Shown here piece after piece: positions 1-5,900 of a stretch of 6,871 nt of DNA; positions within the stretch are counted from its first letter, which is position 1, and each line of letters starts with the position of its first letter. Origin of the DNA: a bacterium (lineage in GTDB: Bacteria > Patescibacteriota > Minisyncoccia > Phycocordibacterales > Phycocordibacteraceae); NCBI GenBank assembly GCA_021780575.1, contig JAJXYL010000026.1, positions 1 through 6,871 on the forward strand, in the 5' to 3' direction. Position numbers and translations under genes: made by a program. The notes under the pieces were generated by a model. It was not told where the DNA came from. It saw nothing but the letters and a program-made list of their open reading frames with translations, and made no database searches.

Positions 1-124
1 TGAGCTCTTCACGCACGAGGCGCACATAAGCGAGGTTCGGCTCCTTCGCGCGAGCAGCTGCGACCCACGCGAACGCCTTCCTGCGCACTTTGTCGCTGTC
101 GCTCCCGTGAAAAAGGTACATCAT
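1..124 (-). CDS. holA: DNA polymerase III delta subunit (clamp loader), N-terminal 41 codons only
   Basis: Partial gene entering from the left edge on the minus strand. The visible product begins MMYLFHGSDSDKVRRKAF and continues through a helix (AWVAAARAKEP) to a strand (LAYVRLV). A start of the type 'YLxxGxDxxxxR/K' followed by a helix and a strand resembles the N-terminal AAA+-like domain of HolA delta, which opens the beta sliding clamp during loading. Delta does not need a functional P-loop, so the absence of a GxxGxGKT here fits. The first ATG (124-122) overlaps the polA TGA (123-121) in an ATGA arrangement, which suggests translational coupling; the second ATG (121-119) is an equally possible start. 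With only 41 residues the family call is a resemblance and is not proven. The rest lies outside the window. Confidence 0.6.
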   Translation of the reverse strand, partial: MMYLFHGSDSDKVRRKAFAWVAAARAKEPNLAYVRLVREEL

Positions 125-2511
125 ATTGGGTGCATGGCGCTCCAATCATACCCTTGTTTCACCACAACAATGATGGGCACGCCGCGCGTTTCTTCGCTTG
201 ATAGAACGGATTCCATAATCTCTTTTATCTTTGCGCTCAACTCCGCCACGCGCTCCGTGCGTATCTCGTAGACGAGCTCGTCATGTACTTGGAGTAGTAG
301 GTGGGCATCTGCGCGCGCCTGTTCTTTTTCTATCATTTCGTCTACGCGCACCATGGCGAGCTTTATGATGTCCGACTGCGTACCTTGCAAAGGCGCGTTA
401 ATGGCCATGCGCTCGGCCTGCGCCCGCACATACGGCAGAGATGACTTCATTTCTGGGAACTGGCGACGGCGCCCGAAAAACGTTTCGGTATAACCGTGCT
501 TGCGCGCGAAGCCCTTCGTCTTCTCCAGATATTCGGAAAGTGTTTTAAACGTACTGAAATAGTCCTCTAAGAACTGATGCGCATCGGCGGTCGTTGTGCC
601 AAGCTGTACGCGAAGCGCGTTCACACCCATACCGTAGAGGATACCGAAGTTTATAATCTTCGCCCGGCGGCGCATTTCGGCGTCAACCATTTGTGGCGCG
701 ACATGAAATACCTGCGCGGCGACCTCCTGGTGTACATCGCGCCCGTTGCGGAATATGGCGCAGAGCTTTTCATCGCCCGAAAGTATGGCGGCGAGCCGTA
801 GCTCTATCTGGGAATAATCGAGTGAGACGAGCTCAAAGCCCGGCGGCGCCACAAAAGCCTTCCGTATCGCCCGCCCCCGCTCGCTCCGCAACGGAATGTT
901 CTGAAGATTCGGATTCTGCGACGCCATGCGGCCGGTCGTCGTTCCGGTCTGAAGGAACTCTGCATGAAGGCGGTGGCCCGCATCAAGGAGTGCCGGAAGG
1001 TTTTCGATATAGGTGGAGAGAAGCTTTTTCAATTCACGATACTCAAGTATGTCGGCGATGATGGGGTGCATGTCGCGTATCTTCTCAAGTTCACTTTCGC
1101 GTGTTGAGCGCTGCCCGCCTGCCGTCTTTTTCTGCCGCTCGGGGATTATCTTTAACTCGTCAAAAAGCACTTCGCCGAGCTGTTTAGGAGAACTTACATT
1201 GAATTCCCTCCCCGCGGCAGCATAGATACGCTTCTCAATCTCCGCCAGTTCCGCATGATAGGTCTCGGCAAGACCGCTCAGGACCGTGGGATTGATGAGA
1301 ACGCCGTGCTCCTGCATCTGTTCTATGACCGGGATGAGCGGCCTCTCGATACGCTCGTATACGTCTTTCACTCTTCCCATTTTTGCTAATTGCTCCTTGA
1401 GTTCGGCATAAGCGGCAGCAAAGGCCCGCTCTTTGGTGAAGGCGAGAATATCATCGAGCGATGGGTTTGTGAATTCAGATGAAATGAGCCAGAGCATCGC
1501 TTGCGCCTCGGCAAGATGCATCGGATCGACGATTTCAGCGGGAGGCTCCGGCTCCGCATCAAGAGCAAGGGACGCCAGTGGTGAAATCTTCAGGAGGACA
1601 CTTTTTACTCTTTCGCGCAGGGTTCGGAAACCGAACTCATCACACATGGCAAATGCTTTCTCGGCTCGCACCTGCTCCCGCCACACGTTCTCGGGCAGAG
1701 TGAAAGCGATGGGTGCATCGAGACGTATGGTCGCCAGTGATTTAGAAAAGCGCGCGTCCTCTTCGTATTCCCTCAAAAGACCGATGACACGGGGCTTAAC
1801 GCCTTTTTTAATAAACGCTGCGTCGCTCTTATTGAGCAGGGCATATATTTTTTCAATCGTGCCAAAATTTGTGATGAGATCAGTCGCCGTCTTTTCACCA
1901 ATACCCTTCACGCCCTTGATGTTGTCAGAAGGGTCGCCACGAAGCCCTTTCCAGTCAGGAATGAGCGCTGGGGGGAAGCCAAAACGTTCAATAACAGCGT
2001 TCTCGTCATAGAGAATCGTGTCGTTAATACCTCGTTTGAGGGTATACACACGAACGCGCTCATCGTCGACCAACTGAAGCGTATCCATATCCCCCGAAGC
2101 GATAATGACGTCTATCTCCTTATCGTCCTTGAGCTTGTGCGCGATGGTGCCGAGCAGATCGTCGGCTTCGAACCCCTCCCGCTCGTACATCGGAATGGAA
2201 AATGCTTCGAAGATTTTACGTGATTCCCGTATCTGGAGCGCAAGTGCGTCGTCCGTCTTCGCGCGCGTTGCCTTGTAGCCGTCATACGCCTCGTGACGAA
2301 TGGTTGGCTTCGGCAGATCGTAACAAGCGGCGAGATAGTCCGGCTTCAGATCGGTAATAATCTTGAGCAGCATGGCAACCAACCCGTAGAGCGCCCCGGT
2401 GGGAACACCGCCGGGGCCAGTGAATTCCGGCAAGGCGTGATAGGCGCGATGAATAATCGCATGGGTGTCGAGGAGCACGATGCGCTTTTTAGTAGAGGAT
2501 TTCTTACTCAT
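121..2511 (-). CDS. polA: DNA polymerase I (5' nuclease plus polymerase, proofreading domain degenerate)
   Basis: 796-residue family A DNA polymerase that fills gaps and removes RNA primers during replication and repair. The N-terminal 5' nuclease domain (about 1-300) keeps its metal ligands: D15, EADD at 115-118, D141/D143 in SGDMD, and D193/D196 in RGDPSDN, followed by the helix-hairpin-helix GVKGIGEKTA (200-209). The polymerase domain (about 385-796) has TGTTTGRM (522-529), motif A with D565 in SLDYSQIE, the O-helix RRRAKIINFGILYG (614-627, F622 at the nucleotide-selectivity position) and motif C with D744 in QVHDE. Only about 80 residues (305-385) separate the two, against roughly 200 in E. 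coli, and no exonuclease DxE motif is visible, so proofreading is inferred to be lost. The start at 2511 is chosen because MSKKSSTKKR directly precedes the conserved IVLLDTH; an upstream in-frame ATG at 2580 would only add residues encoded over tsaE. The start overlaps the 3' end of tsaE by 8 bp and the stop overlaps holA, so expression is probably coupled within one operon. No Shine-Dalgarno is seen. Confidence 0.96.
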   Translation of the reverse strand: MSKKSSTKKRIVLLDTHAIIHRAYHALPEFTGPGGVPTGALYGLVAMLLKIITDLKPDYLAACYDLPKPTIRHEAYDGYKATRAKTDDALALQIRESRKIFEAFSIPMYEREGFEADDLLGTIAHKLKDDKEIDVIIASGDMDTLQLVDDERVRVYTLKRGINDTILYDENAVIERFGFPPALIPDWKGLRGDPSDNIKGVKGIGEKTATDLITNFGTIEKIYALLNKSDAAFIKKGVKPRVIGLLREYEEDARFSKSLATIRLDAPIAFTLPENVWREQVRAEKAFAMCDEFGFRTLRERVKSVLLKISPLASLALDAEPEPPAEIVDPMHLAEAQAMLWLISSEFTNPSLDDILAFTKERAFAAAYAELKEQLAKMGRVKDVYERIERPLIPVIEQMQEHGVLINPTVLSGLAETYHAELAEIEKRIYAAAGREFNVSSPKQLGEVLFDELKIIPERQKKTAGGQRSTRESELEKIRDMHPIIADILEYRELKKLLSTYIENLPALLDAGHRLHAEFLQTGTTTGRMASQNPNLQNIPLRSERGRAIRKAFVAPPGFELVSLDYSQIELRLAAILSGDEKLCAIFRNGRDVHQEVAAQVFHVAPQMVDAEMRRRAKIINFGILYGMGVNALRVQLGTTTADAHQFLEDYFSTFKTLSEYLEKTKGFARKHGYTETFFGRRRQFPEMKSSLPYVRAQAERMAINAPLQGTQSDIIKLAMVRVDEMIEKEQARADAHLLLQVHDELVYEIRTERVAELSAKIKEIMESVLSSEETRGVPIIVVVKQGYDWSAMHPI

Positions 2512-2941
2512 AGGAGATCGTGCGAGACCCGTCGGAATGAGCGACAAATGACACGCGTAGCGTCGGCGCGGGGAGTCCATCTACAACGCGCTCCGGCCAT
2601 TCAAACAAGATAAGATTGCCGGAATCTTTCATGAGCTCATGAAAGCCGAGTGGGGCGAGGTCAGCTCCCTTTTCAAGACGGTAGGCGTCAATATGAATGA
2701 GACGTTTAAAGGGTTGATTTTCAGGAAGGAGATAAACTTTTTCAAGGACAAAGGTTGGGCTAGTGACTATCTCTTCGATGCCGAGGGCGCGCGCAACCGC
2801 TTTGGTGAAAGCGGTCTTCCCCGCCCCGAGCTCGCCCGAGAGAATGACCAGTGTCGCTCCATGCCCAAGCGGCACGAGCTCGCCCGCGAAATGGCTAGCC
2901 TCTGCCTCAAGTTCCGCCAGCGTCTGGATATCTTTTCCCAT
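2504..2941 (-). CDS. tsaE: tRNA threonylcarbamoyladenosine biosynthesis ATPase TsaE
   Basis: 145-residue P-loop ATPase of the TsaE (YjeE) family. It works with TsaB and TsaD to place the threonylcarbamoyl group on A37 of ANN-decoding tRNAs; neither partner is in the window. Visible motifs are Walker A GELGAGKT (36-43), the family signature SPTF (61-64), H83-I-D85-A-Y87-R88-L89 (HIDAYRL), and EWPE (114-117) near the C-terminus. The length is typical of the family and all expected motifs are present, so it should be functional. Only one sensible start exists (ATG at 2941). It has no Shine-Dalgarno and lies a few bases from a predicted transcription start. It is the first gene of the minus-strand operon and is divergent from pilB. 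A 20-bp perfect palindrome lies within codons 99-106. Confidence 0.95.
   Translation of the reverse strand: MGKDIQTLAELEAEASHFAGELVPLGHGATLVILSGELGAGKTAFTKAVARALGIEEIVTSPTFVLEKVYLLPENQPFKRLIHIDAYRLEKGADLAPLGFHELMKDSGNLILFEWPERVVDGLPAPTLRVSFVAHSDGSRTISYE
2626..2645. repeat. 20-bp perfect palindrome inside tsaE
   Basis: CTTTCATGAG followed immediately by its exact reverse complement CTCATGAAAG. The centre falls on the boundary between the GAG and CTC codons of tsaE, so both strands read F-H-E-L-M-K across it. The match ends cleanly at both sides (T2625 and C2646 do not pair). Its function is unknown. Confidence 0.9.
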
Positions 2942-2944
2942 GAT

Positions 2945-2957
2945 GGAGATAATTGTA
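2945..2957 (-). promoter_or_regulatory. Candidate promoter -10 for the tsaE-polA-holA operon
   Basis: TACAAT on the minus strand (2957-2952) matches TATAAT at five of six positions. The expected transcription start, 7 nt after the hexamer, is near 2945-2944, giving a leader of about 3-4 nt before the tsaE ATG at 2941. No -35 match is seen at normal spacing. The prediction comes from sequence alone. Confidence 0.45.
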
Positions 2958-2993
2958 CAGCTGAAAACTAAAACGCGCCCGAACTAAAAACCC

Positions 2994-3006
2994 ACACTGT
3001 CAGTGT
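2994..3006. promoter_or_regulatory. 13-bp palindrome between divergent promoters, possible operator
   Basis: ACACTG-T-CAGTGT has perfect 6-bp arms around one central base. It ends 8 bp before the pilB -10 hexamer, so it covers part of the spacer and -35 region, and it lies about 36 bp behind the tsaE -10. The position suits a repressor or activator site. However, a palindrome of this size is expected about once or twice by chance in a window this long, so position is the main argument. Confidence 0.3.
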
Positions 3007-3011
3007 TCGAA

Positions 3012-3027
3012 TGCTATTATAGACCCA
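3012..3027 (+). promoter_or_regulatory. Extended -10 promoter of pilB, predicted leaderless start
   Basis: TGC-TATTAT (3012-3020) fits the extended -10 pattern TGn-TATAAT with one hexamer mismatch. Placing the hexamer at -12 to -7 puts +1 at 3027, which is the A of the pilB ATG. No recognisable -35 is present, as is common for extended -10 promoters. There is also no Shine-Dalgarno, which agrees with a leaderless mRNA. Confidence 0.5.
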
Positions 3028-4703
3028 TGGATTTGCCGTTTGATATAACAAACGAAACCACAAAACTCGCCGAAGTACGCGACCGCGAAGAGGAGGATCT
3101 TGCCCACATCCTCTCCGATAAATATGGAATGTCGTATGTGAACCTTCTTTCACACAACATAGATAATGATGCCCTGCGCACTATCTCCGAAGAGCAGGCG
3201 CGAGCCGCTGAAATGGCGGCATTTGAAAGGGTAGCAAAAGTGCTCTCCATCGCAGTACATAATCCGAATAATCCAGCGTACGTGAAGCTGGCTGAGGATC
3301 TTACCGAGCGCGGATTTACCCTGAAAAAGTTTCTTATTTCTGAGAAGAGCCTTGAGAGGGCGCTCTCGCACTATGCCGATCTGTCACTCGCCAAGAAATC
3401 ACGGGCTGGCATATTCACCGTCGAGCCCGAGATGCTCGAGAAACTCACAAAAGAGAGTGCCACTCGCGACATCCTTGAGCATATGCTCAAGGATGTGAGT
3501 GCCGAAAAATCCCTCGACCACGTCTCGCACATCCTGCAAACTATTCTCGCGGGGGCCTTCGCCCTCCGCGCCTCTGACATCCACTTTGAGCCGCGCGAGA
3601 AAGAGGCTCTCCTCCGGCTACGCATTGACGGCATCTTGACCGACTCATACCTCTTTGACCCCGCTACGTACCACCAAGTCAACTCGCGCATCAAACTTCT
3701 CTCCGGCGTGAAGCTCAATGTTACCAATCGGGCACAGGACGGACGTTTCAGTATTGTGAAAAACGAGACGCAGATAGAGATTCGCGCATCGTTCATTCCC
3801 GGCGCGTACGGAGAATCAATCGTGCTTCGCATCCTTGACCCCGCAGCAACTCTTGTCTCCTACACTGAGCTCGGTATTCACCCGAAACTCCTTGCACGTC
3901 TTGAAAGGGAGATCCGGAAACCGAACGGCATGTTGCTTACCACTGGCCCCACCGGAAGCGGCAAGACGACGACACTGTACTCGTTCCTCCGTGAGCTGCA
4001 AAAACCTGAGATAAAGGTAATTACCGTGGAAGACCCGATTGAATATCATCTCGATGGCATTGTACAGACGCAAGTTGAAGGAAAGAAGTATACCTTCGCT
4101 GAGGGGCTTCGCTCTATCGTTCGCCAGGACCCAGATATTATTATGGTCGGTGAAATTCGCGATGGTGAGACGGCTGATATTGCTATTCAAGCGGCGCTCA
4201 CCGGCCACTTCGTTCTCTCTACCCTCCACACAAATGACGCGGCTGGCACTTTCCCTCGCCTCGCAGACCTCGGTGCTGATCCGAAGTCATTCGGCTCTGC
4301 GGTAACAGTCTCGATGGCCCAGCGGCTCCTACGCCGATTGGATCCGAATAAAAAGAAAGAGCGTCCGCTTACGGTCGACGAGAAAGAAATAATCGAAAAA
4401 GTATTTGAAACCCTCACCGACAGGTCGTTGGTACCCGAAAAAATAGAAACGGTCTGGGAGCCCGTCGCTGGCTCGCCCGAAGGCGGCGAAACCGGTTATA
4501 AGGGACGCATTGGTTTGTATGAGGCCATTTTTATGGACGATGAGCTCGCACGATTTCTGCGCGACAACCCACCCGAGAGCGACATTCGCAGGTTCACAGC
4601 AAAGCAAGGATATCCGACTATGGCGCAGGACGGCATCCTGAAAGCACTTGCTGGCATCACATCTCTCTCTGAAGTCGCCGATACCATCGACCTCCCGCAA
4701 TAA
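3027..4703 (+). CDS. pilB: Type IV pilus / type II secretion assembly ATPase, PilB/GspE family
   Basis: 558-residue cytoplasmic hexameric ATPase that powers pilin polymerisation (or pseudopilus assembly in type II secretion). Residues 1-160 look like the N-terminal MshEN-type region. The catalytic part has the Asp box with ASDIHFEPR (182-190), LRLRIDG (196-202), Walker A GPTGSGKT (307-314, K313), Walker B DIIMVGEIRD (370-379) and the His box GHFVLSTLHTNDA (393-405). The conserved TGYKGRIGLYE begins at T489. The tetracysteine zinc module normally found between about 438 and 488 has no cysteine, and the whole protein has none. The start at 3027 is preferred over a GTG at 3003, because the extra residues (FECYYRP) would be encoded by the -10 element. 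No other pilus gene is visible, so 'PilB' rests on family and on type IV pili being common in Patescibacteria; it could be called GspE. A 28-bp palindrome lies in codons 148-157. Confidence 0.93.
   Translation: MDLPFDITNETTKLAEVRDREEEDLAHILSDKYGMSYVNLLSHNIDNDALRTISEEQARAAEMAAFERVAKVLSIAVHNPNNPAYVKLAEDLTERGFTLKKFLISEKSLERALSHYADLSLAKKSRAGIFTVEPEMLEKLTKESATRDILEHMLKDVSAEKSLDHVSHILQTILAGAFALRASDIHFEPREKEALLRLRIDGILTDSYLFDPATYHQVNSRIKLLSGVKLNVTNRAQDGRFSIVKNETQIEIRASFIPGAYGESIVLRILDPAATLVSYTELGIHPKLLARLEREIRKPNGMLLTTGPTGSGKTTTLYSFLRELQKPEIKVITVEDPIEYHLDGIVQTQVEGKKYTFAEGLRSIVRQDPDIIMVGEIRDGETADIAIQAALTGHFVLSTLHTNDAAGTFPRLADLGADPKSFGSAVTVSMAQRLLRRLDPNKKKERPLTVDEKEIIEKVFETLTDRSLVPEKIETVWEPVAGSPEGGETGYKGRIGLYEAIFMDDELARFLRDNPPESDIRRFTAKQGYPTMAQDGILKALAGITSLSEVADTIDLPQ
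3469..3496. repeat. 28-bp perfect palindrome inside pilB, with outer 5-bp stem
   Basis: The 14-nt arm ACATCCTTGAGCAT (3469-3482) is followed directly by its exact reverse complement (3483-3496). Beyond a 3-nt bulge (GCG, 3466-3468), CACTC (3461-3465) pairs with GAGTG (3497-3501), so the transcript could form a long hairpin. The centre lies on the codon boundary CAT|ATG and both strands read I-L-E-H-M-L-K-D. It lies between the N-terminal region and the ATPase core. Chance occurrence of a 14-bp arm with no spacer in this window is of order 1 in 40,000. Confidence 0.95.
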
Positions 4704-4874
4704 AAAATCCCGCCCATAATCCTCAAGGCAAACCCGCATGTATGCGGGGGAGACGAGACACCTGAGGAGATTCCCAGCGCCAGTACCGAAGTACCGGACC
4801 AGAAAGTCCTTGGGGAAACGCCTGAAGCCGTCAAGCCTTGCCTAGAGGAGTATGAACAGGATCAAAAACTGTGA
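4704..4874 (+). pseudogene. Open 56-codon stretch after pilB stop, possible surface-protein remnant
   Basis: Directly after the pilB TAA the same frame stays open for 56 codons to a TGA at 4872. There is no ATG, GTG or TTG start. The translation is acidic and rich in Pro, Thr and Glu: segments include GGDETPEEIPSASTEV, then PDQKVLGETPEAV, then KPCLEEYEQDQKL. 'VLGE/VLGA' after a Pro/Thr/Glu-rich spacer, followed by Cys and a tyrosine-containing helix, recalls exported proteins I associate with Parcubacteria; that is recollection and not a database match. It may be a decayed 3' end of such a gene. It could also be ordinary intergenic DNA, since a 56-codon open run has roughly a 7% chance. Read-through of the pilB TAA is a weaker possibility. 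The gap from 4704 to 4900 holds no other gene. Confidence 0.25.
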
Positions 4875-4887
4875 TAGAATGCTAGCA
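4872..4887 (+). promoter_or_regulatory. Extended -10 promoter of ruvB-yebC-ruvC
   Basis: TGA-TAGAAT (4872-4880) fits the extended -10 pattern with one hexamer mismatch. It predicts a start near A4887 and a 14-nt leader with no Shine-Dalgarno before the ruvB ATG at 4901. TGAACA (4853-4858, 16-bp spacer) is a weak -35 candidate, matching four of six positions. A 10-bp palindrome ATGCTAGCAT (4879-4888) overlaps the end of the -10 and the start site, but its length is not significant alone. Confidence 0.45.
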
Positions 4888-4900
4888 TCATCTAATTTTT

Positions 4901-5896
4901 ATGTCAAGTCCTCTGATAGACGATTCTTCCCTCCCCGCCTCTCTCGACGCGGCGCTTCGCCCGTCTCGTTGGGATGAATATGTCGGGCAAAAACAGGTGA
5001 AGGCAAACGTGCGCATTGCCATCGATGCTGCAAAAAAGCGTGGTGGGATGCCGGAACACATTCTCTTCTACGGTCCGCCCGGGGTCGGGAAAACAACGCT
5101 CGCTAATTTGGTCGCCGCCACTCTTGAGTCGCCCCTGAAAAGCACTTCAGGTGTTGCCATAGAACGGGCGGGTGACCTCGCCGCGATTCTCACCAATCTG
5201 GAGCCGAACACGGTGCTTTTTATCGACGAGATTCATCGGCTCTCGCGCAAGATAGAAGAACTCCTCTACCCCGCGCTTGAATCGGGACACCTCGACCTCG
5301 TACTCGGGAAAGGCCCATCGGCGCGCACCGTGGAACTCTCGCTGCCACCCTTCACCCTTATTGGCGCGACCACGCGCGTTGCAGAACTCTCCGGCCCTCT
5401 GCGTTCGCGGTTCGGCGGTGGCGTCTATCAGCTCGATTTCTATAATGAAGGTGACTTGCGCGATATTATCCGCCGCTCGGCACTCCTCCTCAACCTCAAA
5501 GCGCCCGAGGAGGTCATCGAGCGCGTCGCTGCGAGAAGTCGGGCAACGCCGCGCGTCGCGAATGCGCTTCTGAAGCGCATTCGCGACTTCTCTGAAGTCC
5601 ATGAGCGCACGCTTTCTGCCGCACTCTGCGACGAGGCTTGCGAACTGTTCGGCATCGACGCTTACGGCCTCACGAAGGACGACCGTCGCTATCTGGAGAC
5701 ACTTCTCATGAGCTTCCGCGGTGGGCCGGCTGGTGTCCGCGCCCTTGCCGCTGGACTTCATGAAGACCCCGATACTGTCGAGCACATATACGAGCCGTAC
5801 CTGCTTCGCCTCGGCTTTCTCGAGCGCTCAAGCCGTGGCCGTATTCTTACCCAAAAGGGCCGTGCCTATTTACAAGGAGAATCAAATTTATTTTGA
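4901..5896 (+). CDS. ruvB: Holliday junction branch migration ATPase RuvB
   Basis: 331-residue AAA+ motor that, loaded by RuvA, drives branch migration of Holliday junctions for RuvC to cut. The N-terminal LRPSRWDEYVGQ (19-30) is the family's usual opening. Then come Walker A GPPGVGKT (58-65, K64), Walker B FIDEIHR (107-113), sensor 1 GATTR (155-159), GPLRSRFG (165-172) with the expected arginine finger R170, and sensor 2 ATPR (215-218, R218). The C-terminal winged helix contains FRGGPAG (272-278) and YLLRLGFLERSSRGR (300-314). The length is normal and no key motif is missing. The start at 4901 places the conserved residues at usual positions and follows a promoter-like element. The stop is 4 nt before yebC. 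Codons 219-229, just after sensor 2, form a perfect inverted repeat. Confidence 0.97.
   Translation: MSSPLIDDSSLPASLDAALRPSRWDEYVGQKQVKANVRIAIDAAKKRGGMPEHILFYGPPGVGKTTLANLVAATLESPLKSTSGVAIERAGDLAAILTNLEPNTVLFIDEIHRLSRKIEELLYPALESGHLDLVLGKGPSARTVELSLPPFTLIGATTRVAELSGPLRSRFGGGVYQLDFYNEGDLRDIIRRSALLLNLKAPEEVIERVAARSRATPRVANALLKRIRDFSEVHERTLSAALCDEACELFGIDAYGLTKDDRRYLETLLMSFRGGPAGVRALAAGLHEDPDTVEHIYEPYLLRLGFLERSSRGRILTQKGRAYLQGESNLF
5555..5587. repeat. 33-bp perfect inverted repeat inside ruvB (16-bp arms, 1-nt centre)
   Basis: The arm GTCGCGAATGCGCTTC (5555-5570), a single T (5571), then the exact reverse complement (5572-5587). The repeat covers exactly codons 219-229, with both ends on codon boundaries. 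The sense strand reads V-A-N-A-L-L-K-R-I-R-D and the antisense reads the same with Q for the central L. Adjacent sequence offers competing pairings: GAGAAGTCG (5533-5541) with CGACTTCTC (5584-5592), and GACTTC (5585-5590) with GAAGTC (5594-5599). Chance of a 16-bp arm here is a few in a million. Confidence 0.95.
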
Positions 5897-5900
5897 ACCT

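Noticed and set aside
271..282. 12-bp palindrome GACGAGCTCGTC in polA
   Set aside because: About one or two 12-bp palindromes are expected by chance, and it encodes the conserved HDEL motif. It is mentioned only as sharing codon phase with the longer repeats.
1433..2011. Plus-strand open frame of 192 codons opposite polA
   Set aside because: It is Ser/Arg-rich shadow translation antisense to the conserved polA nuclease domain, with no recognisable motif.
2796..2815. ACCGCTTT-GGTG-AAAGCGGT inverted repeat in tsaE just after Walker A
   Set aside because: Eight-bp arms with a 4-nt loop are expected fairly often by chance over a window this size, and the protein motif constrains the bases.
3003..3026. 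GTG start giving pilB eight extra residues
   Set aside because: The added codons coincide with the predicted -10 element and lack a ribosome site; MDLPFD at 3027 is the more natural start.
4733..4748. Hairpin CCCGCA-TGTA-TGCGGG about 30 nt after the pilB stop, as an intrinsic terminator
   Set aside because: The stem is only 6 bp and is followed by GGAGACGAG with no T-run on either strand at the right place.
4785..4798. Direct repeat GTACCG-AA-GTACCG
   Set aside because: Two 6-bp copies are too short to suggest a mobile-element scar or repeat array.
4740..4848. Short ORF beginning at the ATG at 4739 in the pilB-ruvB gap (about 35 codons, Arg/Lys-rich)
   Set aside because: It has no ribosome site and no recognisable content, and another frame of the same DNA looks more protein-like.
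5147..5785. Long minus-strand open frame opposite ruvB
   Set aside because: It is the antisense of a fully convincing RuvB and shows no family motif. Its one RuvB-like segment is explained by the inverted repeat at 5555-5587.
5886..5900. ATT start for yebC, well spaced from AAGGAG at 5874-5879
   Set aside because: The family start MSGHSKW at 5901 is nearly universal, and ATT initiation is very rare.
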